The notes below the pieces were generated by a model. That model made no database searches and had not been told where the DNA came from. It saw only the letters and a list, made by a program, of their open reading frames with translations. A stretch of 64,000 bases of DNA from positions 154,501 through 218,500 of the forward strand of contig CAJNDT010003279.1 of assembly GCA_905221615.1 (NCBI GenBank), written 5' to 3'. The stretch is from Symbiodinium sp. CCMP2592. Lineage: Eukaryota; Sar; Dinophyceae; Suessiales; Symbiodiniaceae. Of the stretch, positions 37,300-48,144 are shown piece by piece (position 1 is the stretch's first letter; the number at the start of each line of letters is the position of its first letter). Made by a program: the position numbers and the translations under genes.

Positions 37300-37388
37300 T
37301 ACTACTACTACTACTACTACTACTCCTACTACTACTACTGCAAGGGCTACTGCTACTGCTACTGCTACTGCTACTGCTACTGCTTTCT
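36905..37388. repeat. TAC/TACTGC/CCACGA microsatellites at the retrotransposon 3' edge
   Basis: ACTCCT units, then CCACGA units, TAC units, and finally TACTGC units (37341-37388) touching the element. Confidence 0.9.
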
Positions 37389-37657
37389 TCCGAACGCAGC
37401 AAGAAGATGTCTCGCTTGGCGGTCCAAGTTTTGGGGCAGGATCTGCATCCCGGCGCTTTCGCGCACTCCACCTTCTGTGAAGTCCAAAATGTTCTACGAC
37501 GCTCTCCCGGCCCGAGGGCCCCAAAGAAGAGAGCGCCGTGGTCTGTGTAGAGTGCCGGAGTACGTTGAGCAAAAATCACACACAACTGTACAAGTGTGAG
37601 GAATGACCTGACTATGCTGTTCGGCATTGGCACAGACTGGGGCACTTATAACCCAAA

Positions 37658-38520
37658 TTAGGGACTAGTGGCATCAGGGCAGTGCACATACAGAAAGGCA
37701 TAACAATTGGTATAAATGTGAAACCACTGAGTCTCGCTGCAGATGCGGCTTGCGGGTACAGCGTCCTGAGTGAGAAGTTGCATGCTGCTGTCAAACAGCA
37801 CCGCCCTATAGTGCCCCGAGCTCGCATCGGAGCCTTCATGCACCAATGCTGCTGCAAGTCGGAAGGAGACCAGCTCAACTTCCAGCGCATTGGGCTGCCG
37901 CAGATCGTTCTGGAACTTGGGAATTACAACCCGTGGTTCGGGAACTACCCTAGCAGAGGTTTTACCTAGGGAGTCGGGGTGACCTACGCCAAAACGATTG
38001 ACCTGTAGCAGCAAGACAGGCGGAACACTAAGCAAGCCTTGTCGCCCTTCCTGATGCTGGTGCCATGCATCGACTAGGCTTTGTAGGCTAATGTGGGGCA
38101 GTGAAGTGGGTCTTAGGGGATCAGGCAACCACAAAGGCCAAGTATTACCATCTTCAATCTTAAGAATTTGGTTATCTTGCTCCAGTCGTGACTCCCAGTG
38201 GCATTCAACTGCATCCGAAAGCAGCGAAGGTCGGAGGAACCGAAGATAGTCAACTATGTCATGCTGTTGCGTGGGAGACTGCCAGCCTATGTGGATTGCT
38301 CTCCAAGGTATTTGCTGCCAGAGATGAATCACACCTTTCCTCCGTTTGAGGCTTGCAAGAACCGCAAGCAGGCGCGTGCCAAGCAGGCCCTCACTAGAGC
38401 TCCGAGTCATCCCTTGCATAAGCAAACAATGCACCCAGGCAATGGCAAGAAAGGAGGCATTGCTGTAGCAGAAGTTACTGGTGTTCCCTAGTGCTAGGCT
38501 CCTGACAGTTCCTCGAGAAT
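37658..38520 (-). CDS. Retrotransposon: ubiquitin-specific-protease-like (C19) C-terminal domain
   Basis: Predicted cysteine peptidase acting on ubiquitin or similar tails. Seen: the Cys box NTSNFCYSNASFLA at the start of the domain, and the His box VHEGSDASSGHYRAVLFD followed by WFHIYTNCYAFLYVHC, matching the USP pattern of H-x-G...GHY and a closing Y-x-L-x-Y strand. The Asp-Asp pair usually found after GHY is not obvious, so activity is uncertain. About 280 residues, near the short end for USP cores. It is the last domain of the element and lies in the -1 frame relative to the segment before it. A host USP exon that happens to be adjacent is less likely, because it joins with no gap and is followed directly by the element's 3' UTR. 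Confidence 0.65.
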
Positions 38521-39603
38521 CTTCTGCAGGTTCTGGGCGAGCATGGAGCGGCCTAGGCGTTCTTGGCGCATGCTCAGCGCCACTGCTCTGCAGGCTCCAC
38601 TGTGGCTCAGTCGAGCCAGGATGTTCCATGCCCGATCCGCCTCCGAAGTCCGGAGGCCCACCTCCAGCATCATGGGAACGATCTCCCCGGGATTCTGCAA
38701 GGCCCTGCGTCGGGCCGCGTGGAACCGCAGCGTGGTCAGCGGCAGCAACACCAGGTCCTTGAGCTCCAGGAGCATTTCGAGGGTGCGCTCCAGTGTCATT
38801 GGGTCGCGGTCCTTCTTGATCTCGAGCTTCTGCTCCTCCCGGTTGTACTGGAGATAGGGTACGTTGCCGGAGCTGTCCAGGATAAGCATTTCCCGGGCAT
38901 TCTGGCGCGATTCCTCCGTCTGGGGAACCGCCTCCATCCTGGTGTACCAGACCTCCACGAGCTGGTGCAGGAGAGCTGACCGCATGGGGAGCGTGAGTTG
39001 CTCCGGTGTCTGCTCCTTCTGCTGCGTCCAGGCTTCTGCCGTCCTCTTCAAATCCGGGACAATGGAGAGGAGTCCCTTCGCTTGGCAGAAAAGAATAAAT
39101 CCCTTCTCCGAGCGGTCGATCGACTGTTGGTCCTCGTGACGAAGAACGAGGCGAGCCATCGAGGTGCAGAGCTTGGCCAATTGGGCCGTTTCCTTGTCCT
39201 GGCCCTTGTCCCATGACTGCTTGCTCCAGTAGTCGTTCTTGTGGCTTCCCCAGCCGGAACCATCGGTGGAGTGTCCCCCTTTGTAGTTGGTCTTCGGCCA
39301 CTTGTTGGGGCCCTTTCCGTGACCGTTGCCGTTGCCGGATGGGGTCTCCTTCTGCTGCTCGGTGTGGTAGCCGCGCTTGTGGTCCCGGTTGCTGGTGTCC
39401 ATTTGCGACGGCGTCGGCGCTGAGGGGGCTGAAGGCTCCGAGGTGTTCTGGCGTTCCTCCTCCTGCTGAACTTGCTGCGCTCCCGCTCCCAGGTTGCCGG
39501 TGGGGTTGGCCTTGGCCATGCTCTGGATCATCGCCATCTGCTTCTGGGCAGACAACAGCTCCGTCCCGGGCTCGTCCTGCAGTTCCGCCTCCATGCCGGC
39601 CAT
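38494..39603 (-). CDS. Retrotransposon: Q/K/G-rich internal segment (369 aa), function unknown
   Basis: Open from Met 39603 to TAG 38496-38494. Residues ~1-75 are rich in Q, E and M; ~75-130 are G/N/K/W-rich and low complexity (GNGNGHGKGPNKWPK), resembling RNA-binding linkers; ~135-369 look folded and helical (LLELKDLVLLPLTTLRFHAA, EADRAWNILARLSHSGA). Its balanced composition shows this frame, not the overlapping Gly/Pro/Ala-rich one, is the true frame here. Its stop overlaps the point where the USP-like domain becomes readable in the -1 frame (GGA GCC TAG region, 38496-38505). No named family is recognised. Confidence 0.6.
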   Translation of the reverse strand: MAGMEAELQDEPGTELLSAQKQMAMIQSMAKANPTGNLGAGAQQVQQEEERQNTSEPSAPSAPTPSQMDTSNRDHKRGYHTEQQKETPSGNGNGHGKGPNKWPKTNYKGGHSTDGSGWGSHKNDYWSKQSWDKGQDKETAQLAKLCTSMARLVLRHEDQQSIDRSEKGFILFCQAKGLLSIVPDLKRTAEAWTQQKEQTPEQLTLPMRSALLHQLVEVWYTRMEAVPQTEESRQNAREMLILDSSGNVPYLQYNREEQKLEIKKDRDPMTLERTLEMLLELKDLVLLPLTTLRFHAARRRALQNPGEIVPMMLEVGLRTSEADRAWNILARLSHSGACRAVALSMRQERLGRSMLAQNLQKILEELSGA

Positions 39604-39605
39604 TG

Positions 39606-40192
39606 GTTTCCTGCGAGGCTTGAAAGGCTTTGTGCATAAGGATTAAGAGGCCTGTCCGGATGAGTGTGGGACAGGACTGCACATGCTTAGCCCTGCTGTG
39701 GTGATGCACACTGAAGTCCTGGCGGCACCACTGACACGGGCTGAAGACTGTGGCTCTACGCTCTGCTAGCCAGCTCGGCAGCTCCTTGAGGACGGTGCGC
39801 AAAGCAGGATGTTGCACACTGACATGCCTCGTGAGATAGTTGGGCTTTGCAAGCCACTGATTGCAAAGCATGCAGTGGTTCTGATCGCTCGCCCTAAAGT
39901 GCTTCGCAACTGACCTCCAATCCGTATGCGATAAAAGCTGAACGAGATCGGCTGACAGCAGGCACCATAGATCACTCAGGGAAGCAATGGCCGTGACTGC
40001 AGGATCCGAAGGTGTGCAAATCCGAGTAGATAGGGATGGCACGGATGCATTTGACGCTGCTGAACTTTCCATTTTGTCCGATGCCTGCTGTGACTGACTG
40101 TGTAGCACAGCAACACTTGCGCTCAAAGTGCTGACAGAAGGACGGCCAGGAAGTGAAGTTCCACTGGCAGTGCTTACAAGTGGGAAGGCCAT
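39606..40192 (-). CDS. Retrotransposon: extra C2H2 zinc-finger segment
   Basis: Continues ORF2 in the next frame (+1). It overlaps the ORF2 end from 40192 to 39972. It holds HCMLCNQWLAKPNYLTRHVSVQHP-type and CQWCRQDFSVHHHSRAKH-type C2H2 units separated by a hydrophobic helix. This frame stays open to 37658, but between about 39600 and 38520 its translation is Gly/Pro/Ala-rich shadow of the other frame. Whether it is a separate ORF starting at Met 40192 or is reached by frameshifting cannot be told from sequence alone. Confidence 0.6.
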
Positions 40193-43100
40193 TCAGGGCA
40201 TGACACATGTAATCAGTACGCATCTGTTGTTGTGTACGCTTTGGCGTGGGTAGGCTTACTGCAACTTCGTCTGTTTCGGGCTTGGGATGTTTTAGTGCGC
40301 AATGAACTCTGACTGCTTTGAGGGAATCAAAGTAGAGCCCGCAGTGCGGACATGCCTGTGGCTCCACATGATGCGCTATTGCAACTAGATGCGCCTGGGT
40401 GTCAGCCGGGTGTGACAGCATTGGAAGAACGGACGCCTGCGTGTCTTGTGTTTGTTGTGAGAAGTAATGGTCCAGGGTCTGCCATCTGGACTGAACCCGC
40501 GCAGGTTGCAGGCACACCATGACACCGCAACGGCAATTGTGCAGTCGCCGCAATGCCCTTTGGGCAAGATCCTTAAGGGGGTCCATGACGGAAAGCTTAT
40601 CAAAAAGTACTTGTGCAGGCTCCCTGGTAAGATGTACAGGTTCTTTGATGACCATCCGCAGCTGCCTAGCTACAGTTTTGCTGATAAGAACCGAACCAGT
40701 CCCCGAGGACACAACACAATCCAGTCCATACATCAAACTGGCATATGCACATGCACGCCAAACCTCCAACTTGAGGGCACGAGTAAGGCCGACGCTGCGC
40801 AGTGAAGGCAGGAGTCGGTTAAAGACGTTCCAAGATTGCCGAACCCTATGTTTGATCGTAAGAAGTTCAGAGCAGGTGTAGCTCAGCTGACAGCCCAGAT
40901 AGGTGTGCTGTTCAACTACAGGAAGCTCTACTTGTCCGGATTCGGTCGCAATCTTGATGACCCTGCCTTTGCCATGCTTGCGAGACACATGTTCCTTGAT
41001 GATTCGGTTGGCTTGGCTGCCTTTAAGCTTGATAAGTATGACTGTTTTGTCCAAGCTCGGCTGCATCCCAAATTCATGCAAAACATCCAGCACAAAACCG
41101 ACCAATCGCACCGCTCTAACTACATCCTCTGGCTTATTGATGACCCATTGAAAGAGCCAGTCGTCGGCAAACGCTGACAGTTCCTCTGGCTTAAGCTGTT
41201 CCAGAAGGCGAACCATGACCACCGCAGTAAACATGGACCACAGGGTGGGTGCAAGCCCACACCCTTGGCGTATACCATTCTCTGTGTCAATGGTGGTTTT
41301 GTGCGGGCCGAAGGAAAATTGCATTTGCGCATGCGAATGCAGGGACATTATTGTCCACACCAGCGCTGGATCGGCTTTGGAGTTTTGTAGGGCCGTCAAG
41401 AGATGGGCTCGGGGCATTAGGTCAAACGCTTTACGCAGATCTACACTTAATGTGATGCCACCTCTGCAGGGCAGGACGGTGTGCCCCTGGTATCGGGTTT
41501 GTGGTGTGGCTGTCTGCGCGCGCAGAATGGACTGAACGTGGCAGCAGTGCGTGAACGCTCGATCCAGCGCATCCTGAGCCGATCTGTTCTGCAGGTAGGC
41601 GAATTGAGGCAACTCCGACAAGACTGCGTCCGCTGCTGGCTGCAGTCTCTGCTTGAGAATAACAGCGATTGCTTTGGCAACTGGATGCAAAAGGGAGATG
41701 GGTCTTAGGGATGAGGGACTCGGTGGTTTGCCGGGCTTTAGTAAGAGAAAGATGTCAGCAATGTGCCAACCATCAGGCGGGGGGTGTCGCATATCAGCCA
41801 GCCAGCTGTTAATTTGCACTGCAATGTCAGGCGCCATCAAGTCGGCCGCCTCTTTCCACAGCACCGCAGGTGGGAGTGAAGCGGGCACCGCTTTGCCCGA
41901 CGGAAGGCCTTTGAGGGCAGCTGTCACTTCCTCTGGTGAAAACTGTAATGGCGTAGAGGGCGGGGTTAGGGAAAAGTGTGGCTCATCGGATCTTGACACT
42001 GTATGATAAAGCTCGTGGAAGTAGTCGCGTACACACCCAAGGCTCTCTAAAGGACTACATGGTAAACCCTTCGCAGTACGTATTTGAAGCTTCCGTCTGG
42101 GCGCAGGCGGCGCCAACACTCGCAGCAAACGGAAAACGCAAGTGAGGCTCTGAGGCTGCGCAGCGGCGTCTTGCAACAGTTGCGTTACCACCATCTTTTT
42201 ATGTTGTCTACATGCGGTGCGTAGGTGTTTCTGTAGTCTTTGTAGCCTGGCGTGTGCTAGCCACAGACGCATGTGACATCGCAAGCCACCTCGCTGCTGC
42301 ATGCGTGACACTCGAGCTCGCCACTGCCAGAGAGCGGTGATGGTGGGTGATTTAAGGTCAGGCATAGCCAGGTCGGGTGGGCGGACTCTGTGTCTAGTTT
42401 CTACACTCTGGGCACGAGCTAACTTCCAAGCTTCGGTAATAAGATGATCCGGAGATGAAGCTCTTGTATTTTGCTGTAAAGATTCAAGTGCAAACTTAAA
42501 CTTGGTCATAATGTGCGGGTCTTTTCGCTGAAGATCAACTACAGTTTTCCTAGGAATTGGCGGGGGTGTCGTAGGGCAAGGCGGCCTATGAGGTAGAGGT
42601 ATGCTTCCCACTAAGGGCAGGTGACGCATGCCAGTCACCGGGACAAAGGGCAGAGTCACAGGCTTGGTTTGCCTAGCCTCTTGATCACACTGCTGTCGAT
42701 TGACCATTGCGAAGTCAATTTGGCTGTGACCTTTGTCCGAGGCGGGCAGGTACGTGCAAGAGCGTCGCCCTTGCCAGGACCAGGTGTTCAGGGCAACCAG
42801 GTCAAACTGCTCTAGTGCGGATTGTAGCATACTTGCATCACTGGCATGCGCGCTAATGTGCTTCGCAACACCATGTCCTACTAAGTTTTGATGGGGTTGC
42901 AGACTACAGTTAAAGTCTCCCAAAAGCAACAGTTGGTTACGCTTTGGTATGCTGTTCAATAGGGTGACAAGCTTGGCCCAGACCTCTGCCCTTTTAGCCA
43001 GGAGAATGTCCTTACTACGTTCGTGGGCTTGTTTGTTTTTGGCAATGGACCACGCATGTTGATAAAGAACAATTACGTCAGTGCAAGGCTCAGTGGCTGT

Positions 43101-44050
43101 CAGGCGGATGTGCAGCAATCTACCAGGAATGACATCTTCGTAGAATACGCTGTGAGGGGGATGCTGGGTACGATCGATCAGGGCCAAAAGGCCCGCTTCA
43201 GACTTAGTTCCTCCGCTGTGTACAGCAGAGAAGCGTCCAGTTTGATATTCAAGTGCATTCCGCCAGTGCGTTTCCTGTATGACAGCTAGCTGGATATGCG
43301 CAGCCTCCGGCAGTGTCAACCACTGTTGCACTTCTGCATGCCTATCCCGGGTGAGACCTGAGGCGTTCCAAGAGAGAAAGTGTAGTCGTTGCGGGGCGGC
43401 TTTGGGCTTCACAGGTTTACGATCCTTAGGAGGTCGTTCTTCATGTTGGGTGCCTAACTGCTGTGCACTGAACCATTTGCCTCTGTACTTGGTGCCGCCA
43501 TGCATGGCAGCCCTTTTCTGGGCTCTGCGAAAGGCCCTCTTTATGGCAGGCTTCCTTGGCACTGAGGGGTTGTCGCCGTTGGGGTTCGTCTGACCCTGAA
43601 GTCTATCGTTGCGGGTTTCCGGGACTTCAGAGAGTTCCAGGCGTGGATTGCTCTCAACCCTCGTGTCTGTAGCTCTGGCGGCTAGTCCTAACTGCAAAGT
43701 GTAAAATATGGTAATCCAGAAAAGCAGAAGACGAAGCCAGTTACCAAAGCTACCCTTGGACTTGGGACCAAGGCGGCCATTGTTAGGGTTCCTAGGGGTT
43801 TTGTAAGGTTGGTGCTCAGGGTGAGTAGGTGGGCAGTGTGAGGCAGTGCCACCGAACTTTGACAAGCCTACGTTGCCTAGGCGCAAAAGAACTGTACAGA
43901 AAAACTCACCGATCAGAAGCCCAGGGCTCAGCAGTCGAGCGAGGAGGCAGAGTAGGGCAATTTGTGCCGGCAGGCCGGGGCCTCGAGCACGTCGCCGTCG
44001 CGATCCGCTGGCCTTCCATTTAGGCCGAGTCGGTCGCAGATGCTTTCCCA
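39972..44050 (-). CDS. Retrotransposon ORF2: AP endonuclease and reverse transcriptase
   Basis: Nicks target DNA and copies the element RNA by target-primed reverse transcription. Endonuclease motifs: FLSWNASGL (~43370), IQETHW, LLLLGDFNCS (~42915), SQIDFAMVN and GMRHLPLVG. RT motifs: LLLKPGKPPSPSSLRPISLL (~41735), FAYLQNRSAQDALDRA, LSVDLRKAFD (~41440), GIRQGCGLAP, the catalytic FADD (41161-41180), LDKTVIL and YLGCQLS. Two C2H2 units follow (CPHCGLYFDSLKAVRVH and CKHCQWNFTSWPSFCQH, 40350-40110), probably for nucleic-acid binding. The frame is open upstream to 45254, but that part is ORF1 and microsatellite read out of frame, so I start where ORF1 ends. The first Met close to the endonuclease is at 43505. 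Catalytic residues appear intact. Confidence 0.85.
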
Positions 44051-44052
44051 GA

Positions 44053-44889
44053 TCAGTCCGTGCTGGAGCCGGCTGCTCCACTGGTTGATCGCGCTGCGGC
44101 TGGCTGAACCTCATCTGGCAGGTCGGCGTCATCGGGAAGTATTCCCAGTGAGTACCGAACAAACCACTGCTGAAAGGCACGTTGTCCATCCATTCCGAGC
44201 AGAGGGAATAGGGCATACATGGCAGGGACATACAGTTTGTTCTCCAGTAGCTCCAAGAGCCGGGCCATGAGCGTACGGGCTCGGTGTCCCACAATGCCCC
44301 TCTGCAAGTTTGGCTGGGCCAGTCGGCTGAGGTGCTGGAAGTATAAGTGTTTCGGAGGATCGGCAGAGGCTCCGGTGGAGCATATCCAACCTTTATCGTT
44401 TTCTCGCACTCCTTGGTCAAAGAGTCCTCCCAAAAATCCATACTCCTCATGTAGCCTTTCGAACTCCTGCTGTTCCATCTGTGGCGCCAGGATGGCATAT
44501 ACATCTCCGGGTTCAAGATGCTGCCAGTTGCGTCGCTGTGCATCCACTCTCGCTCTGACTGCTCTTCCGTCTGAAACCCGAAACTTGACGTGGGCTTCCC
44601 AGAATAACATACAGAGCTCAAAGAGTGCTCGGCGTGCAACCTGGTCCAGAAGATGGCGCCTCTCTGTGGCAGCTTTACGCTCCGCTTCCCGAGCCGCCGC
44701 TGCTGCAGCTTCATCTCGGTTGTCACCACCAGCACCATCACTAGAACTGCTGGCAACCCCAGCTGACGAAGAGGCCACATTGCTGCTGTGCGTCGATGAT
44801 GACTGAGCAATCGATCTTGGCATGCCCCCGGCCCGAAGGCCCCGTAAGAGGACAGCCAAGAAAGACAATCTGTCCGAGCAGCTTCCCAA
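44053..44889 (-). CDS. Retrotransposon ORF1-like protein (278 aa)
   Basis: First ORF of the non-LTR element. It has a Ser/Ala-rich N-terminal region, an Ala/Glu/Arg segment likely to be helical or coiled coil (around residues 50-85), then a folded-looking region with many aromatic residues (LFELCMLFWEAHVKFRV, QQWFVRYSLGILPDD). In non-LTR elements ORF1 proteins usually bind RNA and help form the RNP; that role is inferred from position only, since I see no zinc knuckle or RRM. It ends at TGA 44055-44053, where the next frame (ORF2) is already open; moving +1 just before the stop leads straight into ORF2. Confidence 0.6.
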   Translation of the reverse strand: MGSCSDRLSFLAVLLRGLRAGGMPRSIAQSSSTHSSNVASSSAGVASSSSDGAGGDNRDEAAAAAAREAERKAATERRHLLDQVARRALFELCMLFWEAHVKFRVSDGRAVRARVDAQRRNWQHLEPGDVYAILAPQMEQQEFERLHEEYGFLGGLFDQGVRENDKGWICSTGASADPPKHLYFQHLSRLAQPNLQRGIVGHRARTLMARLLELLENKLYVPAMYALFPLLGMDGQRAFQQWFVRYSLGILPDDADLPDEVQPAAARSTSGAAGSSTD

Positions 44890-44997
44890 AACAGCAGTAT
44901 GCCTCTACGCGGTGCAGTCACCCAGAAGCAAGGACCATGCACCAAGCAACCCCCAGGAGAGGAGACTGTAAAAACCGTTCGGGCCGAGACACTTACT

Positions 44998-45240
44998 GCT
45001 ACTGCTACTGCTACTGCTACTGCTACTGCTACTGCTACTGCTACTGCTACTGCTACTGCTACTGCTACTGCTACTGCTACTGCTACTGCTACTGCTACTG
45101 CTGCTGCTGCTGCTACTGCTCTGCTACTGCTACTGCTACTGCTACTGCTACTTCTACTACTACTGCTACTTCTACTACAACTGCTACTACTGCTACTACT
45201 GCTACTACTACTTCTACTACTACTGCTACTGCAGTTGCTT
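44998..45240. repeat. (TACTGC)n microsatellite at the retrotransposon 5' edge
   Basis: Near-perfect TACTGC units to about 45145, then ACTTCTACT variants. Same strand and motif as 37341-37388. Confidence 0.95.
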
Positions 45241-48144
45241 ACTTGCGTGGTCAAGAGTTCATGAAGCGATGACTTGCCTCAGGCCGGCAAGCAATTGACT
45301 AAACAAGCAACTAGAAATTCAGGTGTGACGGTCATGACAACGACCTAACGCTTCTCAACATTACCAGTCACCGGCGATCTTCGTAACAGCCACAGACTTG
45401 GAATCTCAGGAGGCACGAAGAATGAACATCCCTGCAACTGCAGATGAATGCAACACATGTGAACATGGAACAATTCGCCACGAAAACTGTTGTACCGTGC
45501 CCCAAGATCGTTGGGTTTGCTCAGATTTGCTAGCAACTCTTCGCTCATAGCTTCAATCTTGTCGACGATTTTAAGATTATCTGATTATCAACGAAAATGC
45601 TTGCTTTACTTTACTTCAGCCACATGCCCATCACATGCTGTATTCTCCGGCAGCCCCGGAAAATAATTTCAACACCAAATCCTGCACCTCGTGGTGAGCT
45701 ACCATGCAAGAATGATTCCGAAGCCTCAGCGACGGAATGAGCCAAGTGCTCATGGCATACACCTGTAGCTCAGGAAAGCCCTCTGCCCCTACAAAGCTCG
45801 AGAGCCGGCTCATCTTTAGCTCCGAAGCTGGCAGACTCGATGCTAAAAGGAAACTTCGACAATGGGGTCATCCTCATCCTCATTGAAGTCAGCAGAGCTC
45901 CCGCAGGTCTGTCGGAATATGATCTGCACATTTGCCGTGAGAGCAAGCTGCATGGGCGTATTACCCCGGCGATTGCGCAGATTGGGGTCTGCTCTGGCAG
46001 ACAGAAGGCAGGACACCAGCTGTGGATTCCCGGCTATAGCAGCATAACCCAGCGGAGTCGTGCTTCCCTCACCAAAGTACCGCAGCATCGTCTCCTCCCT
46101 GCCCATAAGCTGCATCGCACGGCAGCCCAGCTCCAACAACCTCCAAGTGCCTCTGATGCCATGGGCAAAATTCGGATCCGCATTCCTCTGCAGCAGGAAC
46201 GAAACGAGCTGCTGATCCTCTTGGGTGTCTTTGCTGAAGCTCACCAGGTTAGCCAAAGGAGTTGTCGTGAGACCAGCCCCGTAGCCATTGATGGCCGCCT
46301 GTCCGGAGTAGCTTCAGCACTGGACTTGGGGACCGAAACCCCGCTCCCTAACCACACTGAAAATGAGTTCGACGCCGCTGCCTTCGAGTCGATAAGCTTT
46401 TCCAGCACATCTTTCGGAGCTAGACCGGCACACGCTCTCGTCAGCGGAGTCGCCTGAGCTCTATGAAAGCGACTACAAGAACTTGTGAAGAAGTAAGACG
46501 AGATAGTCCCCAATACCCCGTTCACACAACGTCTTGCCGTACCTTGGCGGATTTGCCGAGCTGTGTAAGCTTCTGGAGAACTCACAACTGGAATCCCATC
46601 TGCTTGGAATCGGCCCTCACCCAAACTTCATCTAACCTCCCTGGACTCATGACCTGCCTTGGTGGGTAAGCCGCAGAGGTTGACATCAGCTCGGTACCGT
46701 AGCAAAAGCTCCACAGCCCCGACAGTGCGACAAGTGCCAAGCACGGGTGCCCCCATGGAGTCCTCACGGAAAATGGAAAACCCCCTTTTCAGACCCAACA
46801 TGGAAACCACCCTATCCCATGACCAACAATTCGGGATCCCTTGTGAATTGTCCGGCCCGAGTGTCCATGTGCGACAATCTCGGATGGCACTTAATCCTCT
46901 AGAAACACAAGTTATCATGGCGACATCCTTGAAAAGCACTCGGCCTGCTTCACGACAACGTCTACAACAAGATGTTCTATCAAGTTCTGTCTATCAGGCT
47001 TCCCCGGCCAGTGTCCAAGGAGATCGAGGTCGTGAAATGCGCCAAAGGTGACCCCGTTTTCGCAGGGTTTCTGCTTCCTCAAAATGAAGGGCAACCTGAA
47101 GATGGAGATGATGGCTACGGCTAGGGGTGATGATGACGATGCTGGCTAAGGTCATGATGGCGTGGGCACGACAACGAAGACCTCTATGGTGGAAATTATG
47201 ACAACCACGTTGATGGAGGTGGTGCAGGACAAGACTGCTTTCGCGCTGTTGGGCTTGACATGCTTCTCATGATTTCTTGGCGAGTTTGCTGATCGTCACG
47301 CTCCTGTTCTGCACGGCTGCTATGTTCAACTGTTCGGCTTTCCCAGACTGGCAAAACCGCATGCAGAGCTACCAGAATTACTGTCATGAGCACAACAAAA
47401 TCTCCAGACTGTCCTTGGTATTGGGGTCTGCCCGTAAGCGGAGAAGCTCTTCCAACGGCAGCAGAGTCCTTCGCCCAACCAGCACGGCAAGGTGAACGGG
47501 TGTGTAGCCAGCCATTTGATCCACCTCATACCTTAGAGGGCATTGCGGAGTGTTGTCAGGATTTACAAGGGTTAGTGGATTTTGTTTAGGGTTGGAGGAA
47601 TGGGCTTGGCGAACTTGGAAAGGCTTCCCGGGTTCAGGCAAACCTGCCCGACATGAACCAAGAGGCATCAGCGGCAATCGGGTGGTGGTTGGGGCACCGG
47701 CACCCGCAAAGTGGTGTAGCATATCCATATCACAGCTTAACACCGCACAAGCGACTGGGCCCATACCTTCTCGCTGCCGAATGGCCTCCTCTTCCGACTG
47801 AAAACCGAAATGAGCGAGGAAGGAGCCGACCGAGCGTCGGGGACTTTCAAGGACCAAAAACTCTTGGATGCGTGCCTTCAAATAGCGACAAAGATCTGTC
47901 TCGTTGGAGTTCTCCAGGAGCTGAATCTTGGCTTCCAAGGACATCAAAAGGAACTCTCTGACCCTGGCCTTGTCTGATGCATCCGACCACTCACCCTCGA
48001 GTGGTAACTGCCGCACCCAATCCCTTGGCATGATGAACTCCGCATGGTCCCAGTTGAACGCAACAACGATCGGCAAGTCCGCCTTACATCCCAGCTGCCG
48101 ACACCACATTTCTGCCAAACACCAGCCCCTTCGCAAGTAGGAGC

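Larger units (their letters stand above)
32600..37340. other. Repeat-rich region without a supported gene
   Basis: Upstream of the known kinase exons. A possible further exon lies at 32836-32795 (VYFVENAGKAGPE after GTGCAG). Otherwise microsatellites, telomere-like blocks, foldback copy 10 and a GC-rich hairpin. Confidence 0.5.
37389..44997 (-). mobile_element. APE-type non-LTR retrotransposon (LINE-like) with a USP-like protease domain
   Basis: About 7.6 kb on the minus strand. Order 5' to 3': ORF1 (44889-44053), ORF2 with AP-endonuclease and reverse transcriptase (about 44050-39972), further C2H2 fingers (40192-39606), a Q/K/G-rich segment (39603-38494) and a USP-like peptidase domain (about 38520-37658), then about 270 bp of 3' UTR. 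Neighbouring modules lie in different frames with little or no gap. No long terminal repeats are seen. Both edges abut (TACTGC)n on the same strand (37341-37388 and 44998-45120), so the outer limits are set by the microsatellites. No stop interrupts a module, suggesting a young copy. Confidence 0.8.

Noticed and set aside
38520-39600. Middle of the 844-codon ORF (Gly/Pro/Ala-rich)
   Set aside because: It overlaps the well-composed 369-aa segment in another frame; considered shadow reading, though the lack of stops is noted as a finding.
44060-45254. N-terminal 400 residues of the 1,760-codon ORF
   Set aside because: This frame overlaps ORF1 and the (TACTGC)n array and reads like shadow sequence; the real ORF2 starts near or after 44050.
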